DNA of 64,000 bases, taken from positions 1 to 64,000 of the forward strand of contig CAVWXN010000009.1 of assembly GCA_963759125.1 (NCBI GenBank), in the 5' to 3' direction. Numbering within the stretch: position 1 is the stretch's first letter; each line of letters starts with the position of its first letter. The position numbers and the translations under genes were made by a program. The notes below the pieces were generated by a model. That model did not search any database and had not been told where the DNA came from. It was given only the letters and a program-made list of their open reading frames with translations. Of this stretch, positions 10,137 through 18,052 are shown in pieces. This DNA comes from JABDQA01 sp963759125 (GTDB lineage Bacteria > Desulfobacterota > Desulfobulbia > Desulfobulbales > Desulfocapsaceae).

Positions 10137-11452
10137 TCAGATTTTACGATTGTCAATAACCCGCTGCGCTTTTCCTTCACTGCGCTGGATAGCGCTGAGG
10201 ATTAACCAGTTTCACCCGGCAGGTAACACCGAGAATGTCCTTGATATCTCTGGTGATACGTTTGGTAAGCTGCTCAAGCCCTTTAATTTCATCGGTGAAC
10301 AAGGGAATCGCTTACCTCAACCTCCACTGGTCATGGTATCCATGGTTCCTTCCCGTTCCACGATAATCTGGTAGTGCGGCTCCACCCCCTCGATACCCAT
10401 CAGAACATGTTCGATCTGGGATGGGAAATACGTTTACCCCCCGGATAATCAGCATATCGTCGGAGCGGCCGGTGACCTTCTCCATGCGCACCAGGGTGCG
10501 GCCGCAGTTGCAGGTCTCGTAATGAAGGCTGGTGATATCCTTGGTCCGGTAACGGATAACCGGAAATGCCTCTTTGGTAAGGGTGGTAAAAACCAGCTCG
10601 CCCCTCTCCCCCGGGGGCAAAATTTCACCGGTGTCAGGATCGATAATCTCCGGCAGGAAGTGATCTTCGAAAATGTGCATTCCCCCGCTGGAAGTCAGAC
10701 ATTCCTGGGCAACGCCGGGGCCGATAACCTCTGATAAGCCGTAGATGTCGACCGCTTTGATGTTGAGCTTGTTCTCCACTTCCTCCCGCATGTTCTCGCT
10801 CCACGGTTCGGCTCCGAAAATGCCGACCCGCAGCGACAGCGACGATGGATCGATGCCCATCTGATCCATCGCATCGGCCAGGTTCAGCGCATAAGATGGC
10901 GTGGACATCAGGATAGTGGAGCCGAAATCCCTCATGATGTTGATCTGCCGCTTCGAGTTGCCGCCCGATACGGGAATGACTGTTGCCCCCAGCTTTTCGG
11001 CCCCATAATGGGCGCCAAGACCGCCGGTGAAAAGACCGTAGCCGTAGGCGTTGTGGACCATGTCACCTCTGGTTGCCCCGGCACAGGCCAGGGCCCGGGC
11101 CATCATGTTGGCCCAGGTATCGATGTCCTTTTTGGTGTAACCGACCACGGTCGGTTTGCCGGTGGTGCCCGAGGAGGCATGGACCCGGACAATGTCATCG
11201 AGTCCCATGGTAAACATCCCGAACGGATAATTCTCCCGCAGGTCCTCTTTGGTCGGTAAACGGCAGTTTCTGCAGGTCCTCAAGCCCTTTTATGTCTTCA
11301 GGTTTGACTCCGGCTGCGATCATTTTTTGCCGATAGGGTTCAACCTTTTCGTAGACCCTGCCGATCAGCGCCTGCAGCCTTTTCAACTGAATGGATTCCA
11401 GGCCGACCCGCGGCAGGGTTTCCAGTTCTTCTTCCCAATAAATTGTCGACAT
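10137..11452 (-). CDS. paaK: phenylacetate-CoA ligase (copy 2), frameshifted at both ends
   Basis: Same reaction as copy 1. The start MSTIYWEEELETLPRVGLESI at 11452 has a GGAGAG ribosome-binding sequence. Diagnostic parts are TKEDLRENYPFGMFTM, the P-loop HASSGTTGKPTVVGYT, AYGYGLFTGGLGAHYGAEKLG, GIFGAEPWSENMR and DIYGLSEVIGPGVA, RYRTKDITS, then GRSDDMLIIRGVNVFP. One indel near 11270 separates the first 65 residues. Another near 10410 displaces the C-terminus, which resumes and ends RVIDNRKI at 10137. The restored length is about 438 residues. It lies just downstream of iorAB, so the likely substrate is the arylacetate matching the IOR product. Confidence 0.9.
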
Positions 11453-11485
11453 CTCTCTCCTCTCCTGTCCTGAAAATATCGCCGC

Positions 11486-12070
11486 TTACCTTCCGCCGGC
11501 CGCTCGACCGCCGGCAAAGGCCTTAATATTCTCTTTAAGAAACCGCTGCGGTACCCGCTGCTCGATGATCGCCTCAAAAACCTGCACATCGACATCGAGA
11601 TGCACGGAAAGTGCTCCAACCAGGGCTACATTGGCCGTTCGAACCTCTCCGGCCTCTTTGGCAATCGAAAACGCATCGACCCCAATTACCCTGATATCTC
11701 TTTTTTCCAGCTCGTCCAGAACATTTTCAGGGTAGACTGCCTGTCCCGTCGCCACCGAAGGGGGAAGAATTTTCTGAGTATTGACGATGACCGTACTGTC
11801 TGTATTCAGATAAGGTAGATAGCGGACCGCCTCCATCATCTCAAAGGCCATCTGGATATCAGCCGTACCAGGATCGATCAGCGGCGAATAGACCCTTTTC
11901 CCGTAGCGGAGCTGCGCAGTCACCGAACCGCCCCGCTGGGCCATGCCGTGAACTTCACTTTTCTTGACATCATAACCTACCTGCAAGAGGGCCGCCGCGG
12001 TCAATTCGCTGGCCAGCAGGATGCCCTGCCCGCCCACTCCTGAAAATAATATATTTCTTATCGCACTCAT
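11486..12070 (-). CDS. iorB: indolepyruvate:ferredoxin oxidoreductase, beta subunit
   Basis: Gamma/beta-type subunit of the archaeal-style IOR, which oxidatively decarboxylates indolepyruvate, phenylpyruvate and hydroxyphenylpyruvate to the aryl-acetyl-CoA with ferredoxin as acceptor. The protein has 194 residues and an intact frame. It begins MSAIRNILFSGVGGQGILLASEL, the glycine-rich motif of this subunit, followed by KKSEVHGMAQRGGSVTAQLR, also diagnostic. The start codon shares its first base with the last base of the iorA stop, so the two are translationally coupled. It is the first intact gene on leaving the error-rich left part of the window. Confidence 0.95.
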   Translation of the reverse strand: MSAIRNILFSGVGGQGILLASELTAAALLQVGYDVKKSEVHGMAQRGGSVTAQLRYGKRVYSPLIDPGTADIQMAFEMMEAVRYLPYLNTDSTVIVNTQKILPPSVATGQAVYPENVLDELEKRDIRVIGVDAFSIAKEAGEVRTANVALVGALSVHLDVDVQVFEAIIEQRVPQRFLKENIKAFAGGRAAGGR

Positions 12071-13887
12071 TATTTTGGCTCTCCCCTGGTGATGGCATTG
12101 AATTTACAAAGCGACGCACACTGCCCGCAGTCATTGCAGAGCACCTCATCGATCCTGGAGTAGCCTTTCTGACTTTTCTTGTAGCCTCTGGCCTCTGCCT
12201 CGCCCTCTTCGAAAGCGGTCCAGCTTATGGCCGGACAACCGAGCCTGATGCAAGAGGTGCAGCCGACACAATTGTCGATATTGGTATAGTGGGTTACCGG
12301 CTTGCGCAGTTTCATTTCCGGGAGCAGCACACAGGGTGCCTGGGCGATGATGACTGACATCTCGTCACGCTCCACTTCCTCCCTGATCACCTTGCGGCAT
12401 TCAGGTACGTCATGGGGATCCAGGATCCGAACGTGCTTGACGCCGCAGGCTCTGCACAGGGCCTCCAGATCGAGCTCCTGGGCAGCCTCCCCCCTGATCG
12501 TAGAGCCCGACGCGGGGTTGGGCTGCTGGCCGGTCATGGCGGTGATACGGTTGTCAAGAATGATGAGGGTCGCGGCCGAACCGTTGTAGACCGAGTTGAT
12601 CAGTCCGGTAATGCCCGAGTGCACAAAGGTTGAATCGCCGATAACCGAGACCACCCGATCGTGGCTGCCGTCACCGAGAGCCTTGACCATGCCGTGGGCC
12701 ATTGGAATTGAAGCGCCCATGCAGACCGTCGAGTCAAGGGCGTTGAGCGGCGGCAGAAATCCCAGGGTGTAGCAGCCAATATCACCGGAAACGAAGACCT
12801 TCATTCGCGACAGGGTAAAGAAGATGCCGCGATGCGGGCAGCCCGGACACATATTTGGTGGTCGGGGCGGCAGTTCGACTGGTTCGAACAGTTCTTTGGG
12901 GGCCCGCTCCGGATCGATCGACTTCCTGACAATGGCGGTATTGAGCTCGCCAATGGCGGGAATCAGGTCTTTGCCATGGCAGTCAATACCCATCGCTTTA
13001 ATCTGGGTTTCAAGAAACGGGTCGAGTTCCTCGACCACAAAAAGTTCCTCCACCGAGGCGGCAAAATCCCTGATTTTCTGCTCCGGCAACGGCCAGCACA
13101 TGCCAAGTTTTAAAACGCTTGCTTCAGGGAAGGCTTCTTTTACATAGAGGTAGGAAACGCCCGAGGTGATAAAACCACGTTTTTTATCGCCGTCCTCAAC
13201 CACATTGAAATCTGCCGCTTCAGCCAGTTCCCGGCACCTGGCCATGCGCTCTTCCACATAGAGCCGTCGCCTGCGGGCCATGGCCGGCAGCATGACGAAT
13301 TTCTCAGGGTGTTTTTCGATGTCCGGCTTTTCGACCGGAGGCAGGAATTCGCCTCGACTGACCACCCCTTTGACATGCGCTATCCTGGTGGTAATCCTCA
13401 GCAGCACCGGAGAATCAAGCTCTTCTCCAAGCTCGAAGGCTCGTTTTAGAAATTCCTTGGCCTCAGCCGGGTCGGAGGGTTCCAGCATCGGGATCTTGGC
13501 AGCCAGTGCGTAGTTGCGGTTGTCCTGTTCATTTTGAGAGGAGTGCATGTCGGGGTCGTCGGCGGTCAGTACTACGAGCCCGCCCCTGCCACCGGTATAA
13601 GAGGCGGTAAACAACGGGTCTGCGGCGACGTTGAGGCCGACATGCTTCATGGTGGCCAGGGCCCGGCCCCCCGCAAAGGAGGCACCGATCGCCACCTCAA
13701 GCCCCACCTTCTCGTTGGGTGCCCATTCGGTGTAGACCGTATCATAAGCGGAGAGATACTCCATAATCTCCGTAGATGGTGTTCCAGGATAGCCGGAGGC
13801 AACCGCTACTCCGGCCTCATAGGCGCCAAGGGCGATGGCTTCGTTGCCGGACATCCAGGTCGAATTGTTTTGTGATTGTGCCGTCAT
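12070..13887 (-). CDS. iorA: indolepyruvate:ferredoxin oxidoreductase, alpha subunit
   Basis: Large thiamine-diphosphate-dependent subunit of IOR, 605 residues, cytoplasmic. The N-terminal pyruvate:ferredoxin-oxidoreductase-like domain starts with NEAIALGAYEAGVAVASGYPGTPSTEI. The TPP-binding domain lies around residues 345-480, with MCPGCPHRG, GDIGCYTLG and GDSTFVHSGITGLINSVYN. The C-terminus carries two [4Fe-4S] ferredoxin motifs, CVGCTSCIRLGCP near residue 545 and CNDCGQCASLCKF near residue 588. The frame is intact. With iorB and the downstream ligases it forms an aryl-pyruvate to aryl-acetate module that yields reduced ferredoxin and, through PaaK run in reverse, possibly ATP equivalents. 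The direction of PaaK in vivo is inference. Confidence 0.96.
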   Translation of the reverse strand: MTAQSQNNSTWMSGNEAIALGAYEAGVAVASGYPGTPSTEIMEYLSAYDTVYTEWAPNEKVGLEVAIGASFAGGRALATMKHVGLNVAADPLFTASYTGGRGGLVVLTADDPDMHSSQNEQDNRNYALAAKIPMLEPSDPAEAKEFLKRAFELGEELDSPVLLRITTRIAHVKGVVSRGEFLPPVEKPDIEKHPEKFVMLPAMARRRRLYVEERMARCRELAEAADFNVVEDGDKKRGFITSGVSYLYVKEAFPEASVLKLGMCWPLPEQKIRDFAASVEELFVVEELDPFLETQIKAMGIDCHGKDLIPAIGELNTAIVRKSIDPERAPKELFEPVELPPRPPNMCPGCPHRGIFFTLSRMKVFVSGDIGCYTLGFLPPLNALDSTVCMGASIPMAHGMVKALGDGSHDRVVSVIGDSTFVHSGITGLINSVYNGSAATLIILDNRITAMTGQQPNPASGSTIRGEAAQELDLEALCRACGVKHVRILDPHDVPECRKVIREEVERDEMSVIIAQAPCVLLPEMKLRKPVTHYTNIDNCVGCTSCIRLGCPAISWTAFEEGEAEARGYKKSQKGYSRIDEVLCNDCGQCASLCKFNAITRGEPK

Positions 13888-14198
13888 CAGTTTCCTGTGA
13901 TTCTCTGAAAATTAGTGGTTGATTGGTGCAAAGACCGTCCTGGCCATTATTTTAGGCAATCTGTGAAACTACTCTGAAATCATTGTTCCAGGCAAGGATT
14001 TTTTCCGACCAGAAAGTGGATCAGGAAGAATCCAGATCAGCTGCGCCACGCCCTCCTTTTTATTTTTTTCATGGTAATTAAAGTTTCTTCAGTTGTCGTA
14101 TATAAAGGGATTGTCTCAACCATTTCATGGATTATAGTGGAATCGTAACAGGATAAAGAAGTTCATAACTGATAGACCCAACCAACCGGAGGTGCCCC
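13888..14198. other. divergent intergenic region between iorA and the CBS-ACT gene
   Basis: About 310 bases without a credible gene, AT-rich toward the right end. It must hold the promoters of both divergent transcripts. The one toward the right is listed separately. No riboswitch, tRNA or T-box-like structure was recognised. Confidence 0.5.
14111..14138 (+). promoter_or_regulatory. sigma-70-like promoter for the CBS-ACT gene
   Basis: TTGTCT and TATAGT hexamers are separated by 16 bases and lie about 60 bases before the ATG at 14199. The match is decent but judged by eye. Confidence 0.45.
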
Positions 14199-14879
14199 AT
14201 GTACGTCGGCAGGATCATGCACACCAACCTGATAACCGTATCTCCCAAAGCAACCTTGGTGGAGGCCAGAGAACTAATTGAAAAATGGGCCATCGACCAT
14301 CTTCTGGTTGTCGATAATAAGGGTAAGCTGGTGGGCATCATCTCCGACAGAGATCTGAAACAATACTGGGCATCCCCGGCCAATACGCTGAGCACGCATG
14401 AACTGGGCTATCTGCTGGAAAAAATTCTGGTCGAGATGATCATGGTCAAAACGGTGGTAACCATTACCACCGAAACCACCATCGAACGGGCCGCTTTCAT
14501 CATGCAAGTGAACAACATCAACTCTCTGCCGGTAATGGAAGACGAGGATCTGGTCGGCATCATAACCAGCACGGATGTAATGGGGGTGCTGCTCGAGGCC
14601 ATCGGCATGAATGAGGAATCTGTTCGTATCGCTGTGCTGGTCAAAGACAGGATAGGAGCCATCGCCGATGTCAGCGCCATCCTGCGTGATCGGGCAATCA
14701 ATATCCAGAGTATGATCACGCTGCCGGTTCGTGACTATCCCGACGTCAATCAACTGGTGCTCAGACTTTCCGGAGACGACGGTCCCCGGGCCGTGGCGTT
14801 ACTCAATAAAAATCATTTCAAGGTTCTCACCCGCTACGTCAAGGACCTTAGCCCCTTTCTTCCCGATCTCGAAGCCTGA
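14199..14879 (+). CDS. CBS-pair and ACT domain protein (AcuB-like)
   Basis: 226 residues. Two CBS motifs make one Bateman module in residues 1-135: MYVGRIMHTNLITVSPKATL, then DHLLVVDNKGKLVGIISDRDL, and VVTITTETTIERAAFIM, then SLPVMEDEDLVGIITSTDV. A C-terminal ACT domain follows (SVRIAVLVKDRIGAIADVSAI and the INIQSMITLPV segment, roughly residues 143-220). Bateman modules bind adenine nucleotides and ACT domains bind amino acids, so the protein is a likely sensor coupling energy and amino acid state. It is divergent from iorA and may regulate aryl-2-oxoacid use. AcuB in Bacillus has a similar layout, but a role in acetoin use should not be assumed. Confidence 0.82.
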   Translation: MYVGRIMHTNLITVSPKATLVEARELIEKWAIDHLLVVDNKGKLVGIISDRDLKQYWASPANTLSTHELGYLLEKILVEMIMVKTVVTITTETTIERAAFIMQVNNINSLPVMEDEDLVGIITSTDVMGVLLEAIGMNEESVRIAVLVKDRIGAIADVSAILRDRAINIQSMITLPVRDYPDVNQLVLRLSGDDGPRAVALLNKNHFKVLTRYVKDLSPFLPDLEA

Positions 14880-14907
14880 CAGCAAGAGTTCCCGGACGAT
14901 AACCCGG

Positions 14908-15573
14908 TCAGCGGGGCCGGGCATCAAGTTGCTGCAGCGCCTCCTCATCAAACTCAGAGAGAGTGTTGAGAAGGAGGTCGGCGGCACTGAAATCATGATC
15001 CGCTGACATGGCATGGGGAACGGCTACGGTCAGGAGGCCGGCGCCTTTGGCTGCCGCTACGCCGGACTGTGAATCCTCAAAAGCGACACAGGCGGAGGGA
15101 GGCAGCCCCAGAAATCCGACAACCATTTGATATATTTCGGGATCAGGTTTCTTCCTGGCTACCATGTCCCCACCAATGACATGGTCGAAACGATCTTCCA
15201 AGCCATGATATCCGAGGATGGCAACCAATTCGCTGCGGGGTGATGATGAGGCAATGGCCAGAGGGTAGCGGCCCCGCCAGCGATCGAGAGTCTTCCTGAC
15301 TCCGGGAAGCAGACTGATCTCCGGCACCAGCTCAAGATAGTTCAGGCACTTGCCAGAAACGAGCTGGGCCGGGTCAAGCTCCACTGAAGCGGCAGCGTTG
15401 AATTCCTGAGCCATCTGCTCATCACTAACCCCGACATACTTCTTGAAATCTTCATAGGCGGGAACCTTAATTTCATGGACTGCAAGTGTCTCCTTCCAGG
15501 CCTGCCAGTGGACTTTTTCAGAATCAACCAGGGTACCGTCCATATCAAAAATCAATGCTTTGATGGTCATCAT
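14908..15573 (-). CDS. HAD-superfamily hydrolase (beta-phosphoglucomutase-like)
   Basis: 221 residues. Motif I is FDMDGTLVDSE (nucleophile and acid/base aspartates). The cap domain follows, then the ASSSPRSELV motif II serine, the KKPDPEIYQ motif III lysine, and FEDSQSGVAAAKGAG motif IV. This is the subfamily of PGM-like phosphatases and phosphomutases acting on small sugar phosphates. The substrate is not readable from sequence. It is convergent with the CBS-ACT gene and divergent from the aminotransferase. The start could also be the second ATG three bases downstream. Confidence 0.85.
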   Translation of the reverse strand: MMTIKALIFDMDGTLVDSEKVHWQAWKETLAVHEIKVPAYEDFKKYVGVSDEQMAQEFNAAASVELDPAQLVSGKCLNYLELVPEISLLPGVRKTLDRWRGRYPLAIASSSPRSELVAILGYHGLEDRFDHVIGGDMVARKKPDPEIYQMVVGFLGLPPSACVAFEDSQSGVAAAKGAGLLTVAVPHAMSADHDFSAADLLLNTLSEFDEEALQQLDARPR

Positions 15574-15791
15574 CTCAATCCTTTCTTAATCCAGCGATTA
15601 AAGCGCTCAGCGTTGCAGATAACCTGTCATCCCTAACACCATCTTGACTACCAGTACCATGGCAGCAGGGTTTGACAACAAATTATTTCCCTGTTACAAG
15701 ACTGATCTTTTCAGCCGTCGAGGTTGACATCACTTTATCCGAGTTATTATGTTTGCCAAACATCACCAATCATTCTCACAAAGAGGAACAT

Positions 15792-16989
15792 ATGTGGAAA
15801 TCTATCAGCGCCGCAGCGCCTGACTCCATTTTCGGACTTACCGAAGCTTTCAAGCAGGACAGCAACCCCAACAAGGTTAATCTTGGCGCCGGTGTCTACA
15901 AAGACAACAGTGGCGTTACCCCGATCCTGGACAGCGTCAAGGAAGCAGAACGCCGCCTTCTGGACGAGGAACAAACCAAGAGCTATCTTCCCATTTCTGG
16001 TGATCCGCTCTATACCTCCTGCGTGCAGCGGCTGCTGTTTGGAGAGGACAGTGAGGTGATCAGTTCCGGCCGGGCGGTGACCGCTCACGCCCCCGGAGGC
16101 ACCGGTGCGCTGCGTATTGGCGGGGAGCTCATCCAGAAATTCAGCCCGGACGCCAGTATGTGGATCAGTTCCCCCACCTGGGCGAACCACAACGGTATCT
16201 TCGGAGCTGCCGGATTCAGCCTGAAAAGTTACCCTTACTACAACAGCGACACCAAAGGTCTCAACTACGATGAGCTGATGGCTGCTCTGAAACAGGTGCC
16301 TGCCGGTGATGTCGTCCTGCTGCACGGCTGCTGTCACAACCCCACCGGTGTCGATCTGAATAAAGAGCAGTGGTCGGAGGTTGCAGCCCTGGCTGTCGGA
16401 ACAAGGCTGGATCGGGTTTCTGGATTTCGCCTATCAGGGATTCGGGGACAGTGTCGACGGGGATCGCATCAGCGTTGACGCCTTCGCTGCAACCGGGGCA
16501 GACTTCTTCGTGGCCAGCTCTTTTTCCAAAAACTTCGGTCTCTACAACGAGCGCACCGGGGCGATAACGGTGGTCAGCCCGAGTGGGCCGGAAGCTGCCG
16601 TGGCCAAGAGCCATCTGGACCTCACCGTGCGGGTCTGCTACTCCAACCCCCCGGCCCATGGCGGCCTGATCGTTAAAACCGTGCTGTCCGACCCGGATCT
16701 TGAACAAAACTGGCGCCGGGAACTTGAGCAGATGTGCCAGAGGATCGTTTCCATGCGTTCCGCCCTGGTAGAAGGGCTTGCCAGCCGCGGCGTCGAGGGG
16801 GATTTTTCTTACATCAGGAAGCAGCGCGGCATGTTTTCCTTCAGCGGCCTGTCTGATGAGACGGTTGCCTGGCTGAAAGCAAACAAGGGAATTTATGTGG
16901 TTGGCGGCGGCCGCATCAATGTGGCCGGCTTAACGACCGCCAATATCGATTATGTCTGCGACTCGATCGCAGAGGCCCTGAAAAGCTAA
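15792..16989 (+). CDS. aromatic/aspartate aminotransferase (TyrB/AspC family), one frameshift
   Basis: PLP-dependent class I aminotransferase. The ATG at 15792 follows an AAGAGGA ribosome-binding sequence. The protein starts MWKSISAAAPDSIFGLTEAFK and shows KVNLGAGVYKDNSG, YLPISGDPLY and LLHGCCHNPTGVD, the TyrB/AspC signature set. The frame breaks near 16400, where one extra G seems present, and resumes with EQGWIGFLDFAYQGFG, VASSFSKNFGLYNERTGA (active-site lysine) and the C-terminal GRINVAGL. The restored length is about 399 residues. Next to iorAB and paaK it probably makes aryl-2-oxoacids from Tyr, Phe or Trp, but aspartate use cannot be excluded. A hairpin terminator follows. Confidence 0.88.
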
Positions 16990-17011
16990 GCCCAGACACC
17001 CGCACGAACAA

Positions 17012-17050
17012 GGCCGGCACCCTCTGGCGGGGTACCGGCCTCGCTATTTT
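17012..17050 (+). terminator. hairpin terminator after the aminotransferase gene
   Basis: An 11-bp GC-rich stem with one mismatch (17012-17022 with 17030-17040) closes a seven-base loop and is followed by TCGCTATTTT. It lies 23 bases after the stop at 16989. The T-tract is short, so termination strength is uncertain. It also lies beyond the 3' end of the convergent rubredoxin membrane gene. Confidence 0.65.
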
Positions 17051-17076
17051 GGAGCTGGTCGCTTAATCGGCAGGAG

Positions 17077-17928
17077 CTATTTCTCTCTGGCTCCAAACAC
17101 CAGCTTGCCCCCCATATGACCAGCCAGCCCGGCTCCCGCCACACAGATCAGGCAGATGAGCAGATATGTCCAGCGTCCAGGCGACGAGGCCACCCCCGGT
17201 TCAATTAAACGCCAGACGACCATGGCCAGTACCGTGGCACAGACAACGATGGTGGCGCCAATCTTGAGCCCGAATATTTTAGTTTTCGCGCCTTTGTAGC
17301 GCTCCTGCCAGGCAATATAGCCGGTGGCAATCACAAACGGCATGTTGATCAGCACGAATACCAGGCTATAAAAAGCGGCCTGCTCGAACCCGCTGAGACC
17401 AAGGATAATGCCGATCGCCAGAAAGACGAGAGCGAGAGGCAGAACGCCATTGGGCGTATGTACCGCTATCGGGTGCAGGTGGTGCTTCATCACCAGCTTG
17501 CGGAACAGGCTTGGGGCTGCCTTTTTACCTGGATCACCCGCTTGGGGGGTGAGTACTGCTTCGGTGAGGGTTTTTTCCTCTTTTTCGACGATTTCCTTGA
17601 AATACTCAGGTCCGGCGCCGCACACCGGGCAAGAGTCAGGCGGCTCCGGCCCCTCGTGAATATAGCCGCACAAAGTGCACTCCCACTTTTTCACCACTTC
17701 GCCTGACGACACGGGGGCAGGCTCGGCTGCAGGTTCAGGGACAGGCTCGGCTGCAGGTTCGGGCGCAGCTTCCGGCTGTCCTTCGGGTTGTGCATCGGTT
17801 TGAGGTTCTTCAGCAGTTTCGACTACCTCTTGGAAATACTCTGGTCCGACGCCGCACACCGGACATTCATCAGGAGGGGCCTCACCTTCATGGATATAGC
17901 CGCATACCGTACATTCCCATTTTTTCAT
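17077..17928 (-). CDS. tandem rubredoxin-like domains fused to a membrane domain
   Basis: 283 residues. Two near-identical rubredoxin-type iron sites occur: MKKWECTVCGYIHEGEAPPD followed by ECPVCGVGPEYF (residues 1-33), and KKWECTLCGYIHEGPEPPD followed by SCPVCGAGPEYF (about residues 80-112). They are joined by a Pro/Glu/Ala-rich flexible linker. A conserved HHLHPIAVHTPNGVLPLALVF begins a four-helix membrane domain resembling the DUF2231 group. No signal peptide is present, so the rubredoxins should face the cytoplasm. The histidine cluster at the membrane boundary could bind haem or metal. An electron-transfer link between cytoplasmic donors and the membrane is inferred, not shown. Confidence 0.85.
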   Translation of the reverse strand: MKKWECTVCGYIHEGEAPPDECPVCGVGPEYFQEVVETAEEPQTDAQPEGQPEAAPEPAAEPVPEPAAEPAPVSSGEVVKKWECTLCGYIHEGPEPPDSCPVCGAGPEYFKEIVEKEEKTLTEAVLTPQAGDPGKKAAPSLFRKLVMKHHLHPIAVHTPNGVLPLALVFLAIGIILGLSGFEQAAFYSLVFVLINMPFVIATGYIAWQERYKGAKTKIFGLKIGATIVVCATVLAMVVWRLIEPGVASSPGRWTYLLICLICVAGAGLAGHMGGKLVFGAREK

Positions 17929-18052
17929 CCTTCGGGCCTCCGCAAAAGATCTCGAGATTTAGAATCTAACCAGCCTATGATGTCACCGCGATGGTTATTT
18001 CTTACCCCAGTGCTGTGCATATGTCAATTTTTGCCGGCCGCCACACCTGCTG

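Noticed and set aside
16380..16420. Programmed ribosomal frameshift in the aminotransferase gene
   Set aside because: There is no slippery heptamer, no downstream stem and no reason for regulation; a single extra G explains the break, as with other indels in the window.
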